DNA of 64,000 nucleotides from a bacterium 210820-DFI.6.37. Lineage in GTDB: Bacteria > Bacillota > Clostridia > Peptostreptococcales > Anaerovoracaceae. Below the pieces are notes generated by a model. That model saw nothing but the letters and a program-made list of their open reading frames with translations. It was not told where the DNA came from and searched no databases. Both the position numbers and the translations under genes were made by a program. The stretch covers positions 16,160 to 80,159 of the forward strand of contig JAJCKG010000013.1 of assembly GCA_020558355.1 (NCBI GenBank). The letters are read 5' to 3'. Positions 32,874-42,045 of this stretch are shown here, in pieces; the stretch's first letter is position 1, and the number at the start of each line of letters is the position of its first letter.

Positions 32874-34340
32874 ATGGGGGAAATGACAGAAACAAACGCG
32901 GAAAGAAGAAGAGAAGCCAGAGAGGCAAAATACAGGAAAAAGAAGAAGATCCATAAAATTTTGGCCACAGTGCTGATCCTTGTGTGCGTAGCGGCAGCTA
33001 TCACAGCGACCGCGGCCCTGCTGTCCAGCGATACTTACAAGGACGAGGACAGCTTTCAGGAATATGCTTCCGAATACTTTAAAGAGGTGGATGAAGAGAA
33101 AAATGTAGGCTCGACCCAGGAAGTGATCCATTTTGGCGCGCCGCTTTCTGTCGCCATGGAGTATCCGGTTACCGGCCATAAAACCATGGACGCTTACATT
33201 AAAGGAATCGTAGAGGATCTGGAAACGCAGTTTCAAAACGATAATAAGAAGGCCGCAAAGGATGACAAAGTAGCCATGCTGATGGACTACGATACTTATA
33301 AGACCGGTCGGGAAGCGGTTGGAATGGTTCTTACTCAGGAGAAGAGAAAAGAAGTGAAACGGAGAATGGAGACCATTGATTCTCAGGTTTACGCGTATAA
33401 TTTCTCCACAGAGACAGGAAGGCCGCTGACAGCCATCCAGATTTTTAATCCAGGATATAAGACGGTTTGCTCCAAGTACATGAATGAGTTTTTTACGGAC
33501 AAATATAAGGATCAGCTGGTTAAAGACTACGAAAAGAAGCTGTCAGATTCGGAGGAAAACTTCAATAATTTTGTTCTTACAGAGAATGGAGTAAGGTTCT
33601 ATTTTGATCCGGGAACGGTAGTAGAGGAAGAAGAAGGAGTCGTTTCCGCTGAAATCAGCTATAAGGACTTGGAAGGGACGATTCGGGAAGAGATCGCGGT
33701 TCGGGCTATCGATCCGGACAAGCCTATGGTGGCGTTGACGTTTGATGACGGACCCTTCCCAAGGACAAGCAATCGGATTCTGGATTGCCTTGAACAATAC
33801 GGCGTGGTAGCTACCTTTTTTGAGCTGGGTCAAAATGTGGCCGCTTATCCGGATGTAATAAAGCGCGAAGCTGAGCTTGGAATGGAAATCGGCAGTCACA
33901 GCTGGTCTCATCCAAACCTGAAGGAGCTTTCCGCAAAGAAGGTGAAACGACAGATCGATAAAACCAATAAAGCGCTGGAAAAAGCGTGCGGACAGAAGGC
34001 GACGGTATTTCGGCCTCCATATGGCAATAACTGCAAGGCTGTTGAAAAATACGCCAACGCTCCGATTGTGCTGTGGTCTGTAGATACGCTGGACTGGAAG
34101 AGCCGAAAGGCCAAAAGCGTAATGAAGGTAGTCAAAGGCGTGAAGAATCTGGACGGAAGAGTGATTCTGATGCATTCCATCTACGATTCCAGCGCGGAAG
34201 CCGTGGAAAAAATGGTGCCGTGGCTGTTAAAAAAGGGTTACCAGCTGGTGACAGTAAGTGAACTGCTGGAATACAAATATAACGAGACGCCGCAGAATGG
34301 AAAGTTCTATGGATACGGTTATTTCTATATAGACAAATAA
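32874..34340 (+). CDS. membrane-anchored polysaccharide deacetylase (PdaC-like)
   Basis: A 488-residue protein. An N-terminal basic stretch and one membrane helix (about 26-50) are followed by an extracellular DUF4163/DUF3298-like region (about 75-275) and a NodB deacetylase domain (about 285-470). Motifs are TFDDGP (MT1), HSWSHPN (MT2, metal His) and RPPYG (MT3). It is similar in layout to B. subtilis PdaC, which deacetylates MurNAc or GlcNAc in peptidoglycan and raises lysozyme resistance. RBS GAAAGGA. Confidence 0.9.
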   Translation: MGEMTETNAERRREAREAKYRKKKKIHKILATVLILVCVAAAITATAALLSSDTYKDEDSFQEYASEYFKEVDEEKNVGSTQEVIHFGAPLSVAMEYPVTGHKTMDAYIKGIVEDLETQFQNDNKKAAKDDKVAMLMDYDTYKTGREAVGMVLTQEKRKEVKRRMETIDSQVYAYNFSTETGRPLTAIQIFNPGYKTVCSKYMNEFFTDKYKDQLVKDYEKKLSDSEENFNNFVLTENGVRFYFDPGTVVEEEEGVVSAEISYKDLEGTIREEIAVRAIDPDKPMVALTFDDGPFPRTSNRILDCLEQYGVVATFFELGQNVAAYPDVIKREAELGMEIGSHSWSHPNLKELSAKKVKRQIDKTNKALEKACGQKATVFRPPYGNNCKAVEKYANAPIVLWSVDTLDWKSRKAKSVMKVVKGVKNLDGRVILMHSIYDSSAEAVEKMVPWLLKKGYQLVTVSELLEYKYNETPQNGKFYGYGYFYIDK

Positions 34341-34344
34341 AGAA

Positions 34345-34383
34345 AGCTGCCGAGTTGATGTGTTATTGACCCGGCAGTTTTTC
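34345..34383 (+). terminator. terminator after the polysaccharide deacetylase gene
   Basis: CTGCCG (34347-34352 region) pairs with CGGCAG (34372-34377) and is followed by TTTTT. Confidence 0.7.
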
Positions 34384-34457
34384 GATTGTTATGGAGGAAC
34401 CCCGCATTGGCCGTGAAGCTTCCATAGCGGAAGGGAAAGGCGGGCGCGTAAGAAAGA

Positions 34458-34514
34458 TTTAAGAAATCCTTAAAGGGATATGCCTTGACAGGGTGTTGGG
34501 AAAGATAGTAAACT
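34458..34514 (+). promoter_or_regulatory. dlt operon promoter with upstream TTTAAG-N5-CTTAAA element
   Basis: TTGACA (34485-34490), 18 bases, TAAACT (34509-34514). TTTAAG-AAATC-CTTAAA (34458-34474) lies 10 bases upstream of the -35. It is both a perfect dyad and close to the YTTAAK-N5-YTTAAK pattern bound by PmrA-type OmpR/PhoB regulators. Many dlt operons are induced by cationic peptides through such response regulators; none is encoded in this window. Confidence 0.6.
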
Positions 34515-34591
34515 TGTAGGAAAGCAGAGAGGTAGTGTGCTTTGCTTTTGAGGAATGTGTGATTACAAATAAAGGAAGGGAAGTGAATAAT

Positions 34592-36103
34592 ATGAACATC
34601 TTAGAGTTGTTACATTTCTATGCCCGGAGTCACGGGCAGGACATAGCTGTACGTTCCGGCAGCAGCTATCTTACCTATGAACAGCTGGATCAGGGATCCG
34701 GCAGATTAGCCAGTTATATACAGAATTTCTGTGGGGATAATAAAGCTCCTGTCGTTGTTTACGGCCATAAGGAGATCTATATGATCCTCTGTTTTCTCGC
34801 GTCTGTAAAATCAGGAAGAGCGTACTGTCCTTTGGATTCCTCCATGCCTGCTGATCGGATCCAGGCTATCCTTGAGGAAGCGGATCCGTCCATGATCTTT
34901 GCTTTGGAGGACCTGGAAGAAATGCCGGAAAACGCTGTTTCTCTGGAGGAGCTGCTTCTGCTTGCCCGTCAGGACCGAGAGCCCATCCAGCCGGAGTTCT
35001 GGGTAAAAAACGAGGATGTCTTTTACATTATTTTTACTTCCGGCAGTACTGGAAAGCCCAAGGGCGTTCAGATCACAGCCGATAATCTGAATCACTATCT
35101 GGAGTGGTCCCGGGGACTTGGCACCGCACCGGAGGACAAGCTGGGGAAGACCTTTCTCAATCAGGCGCCTTTTTCCTTCGACCTTTCTGTTATGGATCTT
35201 TATACATGCCTGGCAAGCCGGGGGACCCTCTTCCTTTTGGATAAAGAAACGCAGCTGGATTTTAAGAAGCTGATGCCGGCGCTAAAGCGGTCCGACGCGG
35301 CCGTGTGGGTATCGACCCCCTCCTTTGCGGATATGTGTCTGGCGGACAGGAAGTTTTGCGCAGAGCGGATGCCGCGGCTGGAAACCTTTTTATTCTGCGG
35401 AGAAACCCTGAACAACGCTACCGCGCTGAAGCTGATGGAACGTTTTCCGGACGCGGTCATTATGAATACCTACGGACCTACGGAATCTACCGTAGCGGTT
35501 ACGGAAGTAATGGTGACAAAAGACATGGCGCTGTCCTCAGAGCCCCTTCCTGTAGGAAGGGCAAAGCCGGGAACAACTTTGGAAATCCACAGAGAGGATG
35601 GAAGCCTTGCGAAGCCAGGGGAATCAGGAGAGATCATTATTGTAGGGGATACGGTCAGCACAGGTTATTTCAAACGAGAGGATCTGACCCGGAAATCCTT
35701 TTTTACCAGTCTTGCCGGACGAAAAGCTTACAGGACCGGGGACAAAGGGTATTTAGATCGGGAGGGAATCCTGCACTACGAAGGAAGGATCGATCTGCAG
35801 ATCAAGCTTAATGGCTATCGCATTGAAATCGAAGATATTGAACAGAATCTTACCCGTCTTGAAGACGTATCCTGCGCTGTTGTAGTGCCCAATATGAAAG
35901 ACGGCAAGGTACGAAGTCTGACAGCCTTTGTAACAGGAAGCAAGCGCCCGGAGAACAAATTTACCTTTTCGAGGGATATGAAGGAGCGGCTGAAAGCGTT
36001 CCTGCCCGCGTATATGATCCCGAAAAAAATCGTCCATATGGACAGCCTGCCGATGAACCATAACGGTAAGGTGGACCGAAAACAGCTGGGAGGACTTGCG
36101 TAA
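34592..36103 (+). CDS. dltA: D-alanine--poly(phosphoribitol) ligase subunit 1
   Basis: A 503-residue adenylating enzyme. The AMP-binding P-loop FTSGSTGKPKGV (near residue 151), MNTYGPTE and the YRTGD motif are all present, with a C-terminal Lys in GKVDRKQ. It activates D-alanine with ATP and loads it on DltC. ATG 34592 follows GGAAGGGAAG; the frame is open from 34535. First gene of dltABCDX. Confidence 0.95.
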   Translation: MNILELLHFYARSHGQDIAVRSGSSYLTYEQLDQGSGRLASYIQNFCGDNKAPVVVYGHKEIYMILCFLASVKSGRAYCPLDSSMPADRIQAILEEADPSMIFALEDLEEMPENAVSLEELLLLARQDREPIQPEFWVKNEDVFYIIFTSGSTGKPKGVQITADNLNHYLEWSRGLGTAPEDKLGKTFLNQAPFSFDLSVMDLYTCLASRGTLFLLDKETQLDFKKLMPALKRSDAAVWVSTPSFADMCLADRKFCAERMPRLETFLFCGETLNNATALKLMERFPDAVIMNTYGPTESTVAVTEVMVTKDMALSSEPLPVGRAKPGTTLEIHREDGSLAKPGESGEIIIVGDTVSTGYFKREDLTRKSFFTSLAGRKAYRTGDKGYLDREGILHYEGRIDLQIKLNGYRIEIEDIEQNLTRLEDVSCAVVVPNMKDGKVRSLTAFVTGSKRPENKFTFSRDMKERLKAFLPAYMIPKKIVHMDSLPMNHNGKVDRKQLGGLA

Positions 36104-37260
36104 TGAGCTTCTTTGGAAGTATTTACTTCTTTTTACTGCTGATTTTGATTTTTCTGCCCGCCGTATTTCTGGGGATTACCGGTAAACGAATGCAGGGGTA
36201 CAGAGCCGCGGTTTCTGTTATGATGATTCTGATGGCTCTCTGGCCGGATAAAGAACAGCTGATTTATCTGGGAGCGTTTTACATACTGGAGTATATCCTG
36301 GTTCAGGTCTATCTGGCTTTAAGGCTGCGGCAGAAAAATCAGCGCAGCCCGGCTGTCTACCGGCTGTTTTTGGTCTTCTGCGTTTTGCCTCTTTTTCTGT
36401 GCAAGGTGTCGGAAGCTGCCGGCGGGACTGTGCCGGGAATGTTCCAGTTTATGGGGATCTCTTATCTGACCTTCCGGGCTGTTCAGATGATCATTGAAAT
36501 CTATGACGGGATTATCCATGAAGTAAGGTGGCTGGACTTTACCGATTTCCTGCTCCTGTTTTCCACTTTCAGCTGCGGTCCCATCGACCGGAGCAGGCGT
36601 TACAGACAAGACGCGGAGAAGGGCTATGAAAGAAAGGAGTATTTGGAGCTTTTAGGAGACGGGCTGCAAAAGCTTTTAATAGGGGTTATCTATAAATTTA
36701 TTCTTGCCGTGCTGGTTCACAAGGGCGTGACCTTTTTCCAGGATCCGAGAACCCTACTGGAATACGCGGGATACGGCTATTGTTACGGCATCTATATGTT
36801 CTTTGATTTCGCGGGTTACAGCGCTATGGCTATCGGAGCGGGATATATCCTGGGAATCCGGGTGCCGGAGAACTTTAACAAGCCTTTTATCAGCGTCGAT
36901 ATGAAGGACTTTTGGAACCGGTGGCACATGACTTTGTCTTTCTGGTTTCGGGATTTTCTTTTCTCCCGGTTTATGATGCTGGCCATTAAGGGGAAATGGT
37001 TCAGCTCCAGACTGACTGGCGCCTCCATAGGCTTCATTGTCAATATGCTGGTAATGGGAGCGTGGCATGGTCTTGCGGCCAATTATATTTTATATGGTCT
37101 GTATCATGGACTTCTGTTGGCGCTGACAGAAGTGTATCAGAAAAAATCAGGATTTTACAAAAAGTATAAGAAAGCGGTATGGTACAGACTTTTATCCTGG
37201 TTTATCACATTGAATATGGTAATGTTTGGATTTCTCCTGTTTTCGGGAGCGATTATTTAA
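36103..37260 (+). CDS. dltB: D-alanyl transfer membrane protein (MBOAT)
   Basis: A 385-residue multi-spanning membrane-bound O-acyltransferase. FWNRWHMTLSFWFRDF and VMGAWHGLAANYILYG contain the conserved MBOAT segments, the latter with the essential His. It passes D-alanine from DltC across the membrane. The start overlaps the dltA stop by one base (TAATG). Confidence 0.95.
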   Translation: MSFFGSIYFFLLLILIFLPAVFLGITGKRMQGYRAAVSVMMILMALWPDKEQLIYLGAFYILEYILVQVYLALRLRQKNQRSPAVYRLFLVFCVLPLFLCKVSEAAGGTVPGMFQFMGISYLTFRAVQMIIEIYDGIIHEVRWLDFTDFLLLFSTFSCGPIDRSRRYRQDAEKGYERKEYLELLGDGLQKLLIGVIYKFILAVLVHKGVTFFQDPRTLLEYAGYGYCYGIYMFFDFAGYSAMAIGAGYILGIRVPENFNKPFISVDMKDFWNRWHMTLSFWFRDFLFSRFMMLAIKGKWFSSRLTGASIGFIVNMLVMGAWHGLAANYILYGLYHGLLLALTEVYQKKSGFYKKYKKAVWYRLLSWFITLNMVMFGFLLFSGAII

Positions 37261-37279
37261 GAATTGAGGTGTATTTAAA

Positions 37280-37510
37280 ATGGAAGAAAAAGTATTGGAT
37301 CTACTGGAAGAAATCTGCGAAGATGATATTGTAAAGGAGGATATGGATATCAACCTGTTTGAAGAGGATCTTTTGGATTCTCTGGCGTTTACCGAACTGC
37401 TTGTTGCCATTGAAGAACGGTTCGGCATGGTGATTTCTCCTTCGGAAGTGGAGCGCGGCGATGTGGAAACACCGGCAAAAATCATAGAACTGATCCGGTC
37501 AAGGAGCTGA
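37280..37510 (+). CDS. dltC: D-alanyl carrier protein
   Basis: A 76-residue acyl-carrier-type protein. The phosphopantetheine serine lies in EEDLLDSLAFTEL (S36). It receives D-alanine from DltA and delivers it to DltB. It lies 19 bases after dltB, with RBS TTGAGGTG. Confidence 0.95.
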   Translation: MEEKVLDLLEEICEDDIVKEDMDINLFEEDLLDSLAFTELLVAIEERFGMVISPSEVERGDVETPAKIIELIRSRS

Positions 37511-37514
37511 AGCT

Positions 37515-38693
37515 GTGAAAAAGGTAACGGCATTTTTGATTGCGCTGGCCCTGTTCGCGGCAACTGTGTGCGGGGTCCATTCCTTTGTTGACCGAAATAC
37601 GCGCTTTGACCCTCATTCCTTTGGAAGCTGGATCAGTCAATATAAATTTTTTGCGGGGAATGAGATCAAAGCCAATATGAACAAGGATACGATTCTTGTT
37701 TTGGGATCTTCCGAATTTCGTCACGGTACAAAGATGACTACGCATCCAGTCAACCTTTTTCAGGATAATTCTTTGAATATGATGATGGTGGGAGCCGGAT
37801 ACTATCAGTCTCTGTTTCACGCTACGGAGCTGGCTTCCATAGAGGATGGGATGAAAAAAAGAAAAGCGGTCCTGATCTTGTCTCCGCAATGGTTCACCAA
37901 AACCGGGGTGCTGGCGCCGGCATATGCTTCCCGCTTTTCAGAAGATAACTTTATTGCCATGCTTCAGAATAAAAAGATTTCCAGGGAAACAAAAGAATAT
38001 CTTCTCAGCCGAAGCAAAAAACTCCTGAAGGGGGATCCTAAGACCCTGGAACGGGTCGAGAAATATGAGCGGGTGTTTTTTGATAAAAAGGCGTCCTTTT
38101 ATGATCGAAGCTATGTGAGCCTTTATCGGAAGTTTCTGAAGGAAAAGCGTAAAATCAGCATCTATACCGCGGCCCGGATGAAAGGAGTCTCTTCTTATGA
38201 TCCGGATAAAACAGGAACTCACAGAACACCGGACTGGGAATACTATGATCAGGTAGCTGAAAAGGAAGGAAAGGCCAAGGCCGGCGGAAACCCGTTTTAT
38301 GTATCGGATCGAGTCTATGAAAAGAAATTAAAACCTCAGATGGAAGCTAAAAAGGATTCGGAAGTGAACTCTTCGTACGCGGTCTCACCTGAATATGACG
38401 ACCTGGAGTGTTTTCTTAGGGTATGTGAAGAAACCGGAATCAAGCCCATGCTGGTCCTGATGCCGGTCAACGGATACTGGTATGATCATGTTGGATTTCC
38501 AAAGGAGGAACGGCAGGCTTATTATGAAAACATACGGGCCCTGGCGGAGAAGTACCAGGCGGAACTGGCTGATTTTGGCCAGGATGAGTATACCCGGTAT
38601 TTCTTTTTGGATAAGGTGCATTTAGGATGGAAAGGATGGCTGGCAGTCGATGAAAGTATTTACCGCTTTGCGGAAGAAAATGAAAACAGGTAA
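37515..38693 (+). CDS. dltD: D-alanyl-lipoteichoic acid biosynthesis protein DltD
   Basis: A 392-residue protein with an N-terminal membrane anchor (about 2-20) and an extracellular SGNH-like domain. LGSSEFRHG holds the nucleophile Ser, and FFLDKVHLGWKGW the Asp/His end. It transfers D-alanine to teichoic acid on the outer face. GTG start behind AAGGAGC, 4 bases after dltC. Its end overlaps the dltX start. Confidence 0.93.
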   Translation: MKKVTAFLIALALFAATVCGVHSFVDRNTRFDPHSFGSWISQYKFFAGNEIKANMNKDTILVLGSSEFRHGTKMTTHPVNLFQDNSLNMMMVGAGYYQSLFHATELASIEDGMKKRKAVLILSPQWFTKTGVLAPAYASRFSEDNFIAMLQNKKISRETKEYLLSRSKKLLKGDPKTLERVEKYERVFFDKKASFYDRSYVSLYRKFLKEKRKISIYTAARMKGVSSYDPDKTGTHRTPDWEYYDQVAEKEGKAKAGGNPFYVSDRVYEKKLKPQMEAKKDSEVNSSYAVSPEYDDLECFLRVCEETGIKPMLVLMPVNGYWYDHVGFPKEERQAYYENIRALAEKYQAELADFGQDEYTRYFFLDKVHLGWKGWLAVDESIYRFAEENENR

Positions 38694-38811
38694 GCTATGG
38701 GCATATGGGAAATATGTAATTCTCTTTTATGTGCTGATGATGGTAATTTACGGCTATTTCATGCTGGCAAATCTGTCTACGGCGCCCAAGTTTATTTACG
38801 CCCAGTTTTAA
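38680..38811 (+). CDS. dltX: DltX-type small membrane protein
   Basis: A 43-residue ORF that overlaps the dltD end by 14 bases. It has one membrane helix (about residues 11-30, KYVILFYVLMMVIYGYFMLA) and ends in KFIYAQF, matching the conserved C-terminal FIYNEF-like motif of DltX. In the current model of D-alanylation the DltX terminal Tyr acts as acyl carrier between DltB and DltD. In Bacilli dltX usually precedes dltA; here it closes the operon. GGAAG lies just upstream of its ATG. Confidence 0.85.
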   Translation: MKTGKLWAYGKYVILFYVLMMVIYGYFMLANLSTAPKFIYAQF

Positions 38812-38836
38812 TGAAAAGCGCGGGCGTAAACAGAAA

Positions 38837-38880
38837 AAAGACTATCGGGAAGACACTTCTGTCCTTCTGATAGTCTTTTA
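38837..38880. terminator. bidirectional terminator between dltX and the DtxR-family gene
   Basis: AAAGACTATC (38837-38846) pairs with GATAGTCTTT (38869-38878), with further inner pairing GAAG/CTTC. A-run on one side and T-run on the other, between convergent genes. Confidence 0.82.
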
Positions 38881-38920
38881 TTGTTTTTATAAACCCTGCG
38901 GATATAAAAGCGTTTTTGTG

Positions 38921-39289
38921 TTATAAAATATTCTTGCAGTGGTTTTTCAAGACTGCAAAGGTTTCGTCGCTGACATGATGCTCGATCCGGCAGGCGTCCT
39001 CTCTGGCGGTTTCCGGGCTTACTCCCAGATGGGTAAGAATTTTGATCAGCGTATTATGCCGTTCGTAAATATCTTCCGCAATTTTTTTCCCAGGAGGAAG
39101 AAGCGAAATATTTCCCGCGGAATCCCGCTGGATATAGCCGTTTGCTTCCAGCTGCTTCATTGCCACACTGACGCTGGGCTTAGAAAAGTTTAGCTTGTTT
39201 ACGATATCGATAGAACGGACTTCTCCTTTTTCCTCTTTTATCATCAATATGGCTTCCAGATAGTTTTCCGCTGATTCCTGTATTTTCAA
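38921..39289 (-). CDS. DtxR/MntR family metal-dependent repressor
   Basis: A 122-residue two-domain regulator: a winged helix (VNKLNFSKPSVSVAMKQLEANGYI, about 30-53) plus a dimerisation/metal domain ending EDACRIEHHVS. There is no C-terminal SH3 domain, as in MntR. By alignment with B. subtilis MntR the ligands are E12, H78, E103 and H104, but D8 becomes N9 and E99 becomes C100. The Cys is as in DtxR/IdeR. Metal preference (Mn or Fe) is therefore open. No transporter target is adjacent. Confidence 0.88.
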   Translation of the reverse strand: MKIQESAENYLEAILMIKEEKGEVRSIDIVNKLNFSKPSVSVAMKQLEANGYIQRDSAGNISLLPPGKKIAEDIYERHNTLIKILTHLGVSPETAREDACRIEHHVSDETFAVLKNHCKNIL

Positions 39290-39365
39290 TGAAACTCCTC
39301 CTTACTTCAAATTCTTGCATTAAATCCTCATATTAGTATAACATAATAATCGGAAAATTAAAATG

Positions 39366-40070
39366 TTATTTTACAGCCATTTCCAGAGCCAGTTCCATCA
39401 TTTCGGTAAAGGACTGCTGGCGCTCTTCCGCTGTGGAACGCTCACCTGTAACAAAATGATCGCTGATGGTCATGATGGCCAGAGCGTTGACCCGGTTGTA
39501 GGCGGCGTTCATGTAAAGCGCGGCGGCTTCCATTTCTACAGCCAGAATGCCCATTTCCGCCCACTTCTTCCACCAGTCCCCAAATTCGTAGAAGACGTCG
39601 CAGGAAACGATATTTCCGGCCTTGAATGGAATGTTCAGCTTTTCACCCGCGTCACGGGCTTTTGACAGCAGCTCATAGCTGGCGCAAGGCGCGTAGTTTC
39701 CGGGAACATTGAATGCGTGGATATAGTTTGAGTCTGTCGACGCGGCTACACCCAGGACGATATCCTTGATTTTGACATCTTCATGGAAGGACCCGGCTGT
39801 ACCAATGCGAATCAGGTTCTGTACGTTGTATTCTGTAATCAGTTCCCAGGAGTAGATCCCCATGGAAGGCATTCCCATGCCGGTACCCTGAACTGAAACA
39901 GGAACCCCCTTATAAGTTCCCGTATAACCCAGCATCCCGCGGATTTCATTATAGAGCTTTGGGCTTTCCAGATAGTTTTCAGCAATAAATTTTGCCCGGA
40001 GCGGATCGCCGGGAAGCAATATGGTTTCCGCAATATCGCCAGTGTTCGCGGCATTGATATGTGTACTCAT
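39366..40070 (-). CDS. deoD: purine-nucleoside phosphorylase
   Basis: A 234-residue hexameric-type PNP. Conserved blocks are LPGDPLRAKFIAE (phosphate/ribose), VQGTGMGMPS, RIGTAGSF and the base-binding AVEMEAAALY; TISDHFVTGE supplies the catalytic Asp. It cleaves purine (deoxy)nucleosides with phosphate. Start behind an AGGA-type RBS on the minus strand. Confidence 0.95.
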   Translation of the reverse strand: MSTHINAANTGDIAETILLPGDPLRAKFIAENYLESPKLYNEIRGMLGYTGTYKGVPVSVQGTGMGMPSMGIYSWELITEYNVQNLIRIGTAGSFHEDVKIKDIVLGVAASTDSNYIHAFNVPGNYAPCASYELLSKARDAGEKLNIPFKAGNIVSCDVFYEFGDWWKKWAEMGILAVEMEAAALYMNAAYNRVNALAIMTISDHFVTGERSTAEERQQSFTEMMELALEMAVK

Positions 40071-40243
40071 AATTTTATCCTTTCTGTACTCTTTCTAATA
40101 CTATCTTACATCAAGGCGGCGCGGACTTTCAAGGACTTTATGGATTGTTTTTCCCGTAAGAAGGTGGTATATTTAGCCGGCCAATCCGGTGAAACTAAAA
40201 AAGGGACGCGCCGGATTGTCAGCGCGGATGAGAGGAGAAGAAG

Positions 40244-41962
40244 ATGATGTATAAAGGTGAAGCCATTTATCAGGCGCGGGAGATCAGAGATCTTCGGGAT
40301 ATGGTCCGCGGCGGCGCGGCGCTATATAAGGAAGCGCCGGCATTTTTGGTCAAAGGGGAAAAAGGCGGCGTTTATTATGAAATTTCCCATCGTAAGCTGG
40401 AAAAGGATATGAACGCTCTGGGCACGCGTCTTATGGATCTGGGTCTTTTGGGAGAGAACATCGCTATTATTGGGGAAAATTCGTATGAGTGGGTCCTGTC
40501 CTATTTTGCCATTGTAAATGGAGTGGGAACCGCGGTGCCTCTGGATAAAGATTTGAAAAAGCAGGAAATTGCCAATTTAGTCAGGACGGCGGACTGTAAA
40601 GGAATCCTCTATTCTTCTTCCTGCCGGGAACAAGTAAAGGATCTGAACGTTCCTGTAAAATTGAAATTCGAGCTATACCGGAATGAAGATGTTCCTTTTG
40701 ATGAAAGGGATATGAACAGCCTTTTATATGAAGGCCGGAGACTGCTGTCCCAGGGAGACCGCCGATTTCTGGACGCGCCCATAGACAGAGAAGCGCCTAG
40801 GGTGCTGCTGTTTACTTCCGGAACTACCGGAATTCCTAAGGCGGTTATGCTGTGCCACAAAAATATTGTCTCCAATATTATGAATGTCAGCCGGATTGTG
40901 CGGATCAGGCCAGATGACCGAACCTTATCCATATTGCCCATCCACCATACCTTTGAATCCACAGTAAGTATTATGACGACGATCTATCAGGGCGGCTCCG
41001 TAGCTTTTTTCGAAGGGTTAAAATATGTGACAAAAAATATGGTGGAAGCCCAGGCCAGTATTCTGGTGGGAGTTCCGCTGATTTTTGAATCTATTTACGC
41101 GAAGCTGTGGAAGCAGGCGGAAAAAAACGGCAAGGCCAGAGCTCTGAAAGCGGCGGTAAAGCTGAATCACGCTCTGCAAAAGGCTGGAATCGACCGGAGG
41201 CAGAAGCTGTTTCGGGATATTTATAATAATTTTGGCGGCCGGCTGCGGATGATCATTACAGGAGCGGCTGGCATCGATCCAAAGGTGCTGCGGGGATTTC
41301 ACGATCTGGGGCTGGAAGTGGCCCAGGGCTATGGCCTTACGGAAACCGCCCCGATTATTACCGGAACTCCGGACGGAGAGGAAAAGTACAGAAAGGCGGG
41401 CTCTGTGGGAAAGGTTCTGCCGGAAGGAGAACTGCGGATCGCGGGCGCCAATGAAGACGGCATTGGGGAGATCCTTTACAGAGGCCCAAATGTGATGCTG
41501 GGTTATTATGGAATGCCGGAGGAAAGCGATCGGGTTTTGGATAAGGAGGGCTGGCTTTACACCGGTGATCTGGGCTTTGCGGACCCGGACGGCTGGATCT
41601 ATATTACAGGAAGAAAGAAAAACGTCATTGTTACAAAGACGGGAAAAAATATTTATCCGGAAGAGCTGGAGCGGATCATCAATGAAGTCCGGTATGTGGA
41701 GGAATGCGTAGTGTATGGACTGGAAGGGGCAGAGCCGGGGGACGGCACCGCGGTGGCTGTCCAGGTGCGTCCGGATTACAGCGCCATCCGGCAGATCTAT
41801 CCTGACGGAGCGGATAAAGAGGATGTATATGAACTGATTCGGGATATCCTTTCAGAGATAAACCAAAAGCTGCCTAATTACAAGCGGATACATCATATTG
41901 TCCTGCGGGATGAGGAATTTGCGAAAACTACGACAAGTAAAATCAAAAGACATATGGTGTAA
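40244..41962 (+). CDS. long-chain acyl-CoA synthetase (AMP-binding)
   Basis: A 572-residue adenylate-forming enzyme. The P-loop LLFTSGTTGIPKAV (near 186), GYGLTETAP, and YTGDLG with ITGRKKNVIV are the canonical A3, A5 and A7-A8 motifs. ILPIHHTFESTV is typical of FadD-like long-chain ligases. It activates fatty acids to acyl-CoA. RBS GAGGAGAAGAAG; either ATG 40244 or 40247 could be used. No other beta-oxidation gene is adjacent. Confidence 0.9.
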   Translation: MMYKGEAIYQAREIRDLRDMVRGGAALYKEAPAFLVKGEKGGVYYEISHRKLEKDMNALGTRLMDLGLLGENIAIIGENSYEWVLSYFAIVNGVGTAVPLDKDLKKQEIANLVRTADCKGILYSSSCREQVKDLNVPVKLKFELYRNEDVPFDERDMNSLLYEGRRLLSQGDRRFLDAPIDREAPRVLLFTSGTTGIPKAVMLCHKNIVSNIMNVSRIVRIRPDDRTLSILPIHHTFESTVSIMTTIYQGGSVAFFEGLKYVTKNMVEAQASILVGVPLIFESIYAKLWKQAEKNGKARALKAAVKLNHALQKAGIDRRQKLFRDIYNNFGGRLRMIITGAAGIDPKVLRGFHDLGLEVAQGYGLTETAPIITGTPDGEEKYRKAGSVGKVLPEGELRIAGANEDGIGEILYRGPNVMLGYYGMPEESDRVLDKEGWLYTGDLGFADPDGWIYITGRKKNVIVTKTGKNIYPEELERIINEVRYVEECVVYGLEGAEPGDGTAVAVQVRPDYSAIRQIYPDGADKEDVYELIRDILSEINQKLPNYKRIHHIVLRDEEFAKTTTSKIKRHMV

Positions 41963-42045
41963 TTCTTTTGTAGGGACTAAGAAGCGGTAGAATTGTGGGA
42001 AATTTGTAGTATAATTAAGAAAAAAGCGGTACAGAGGCGAAAGTT

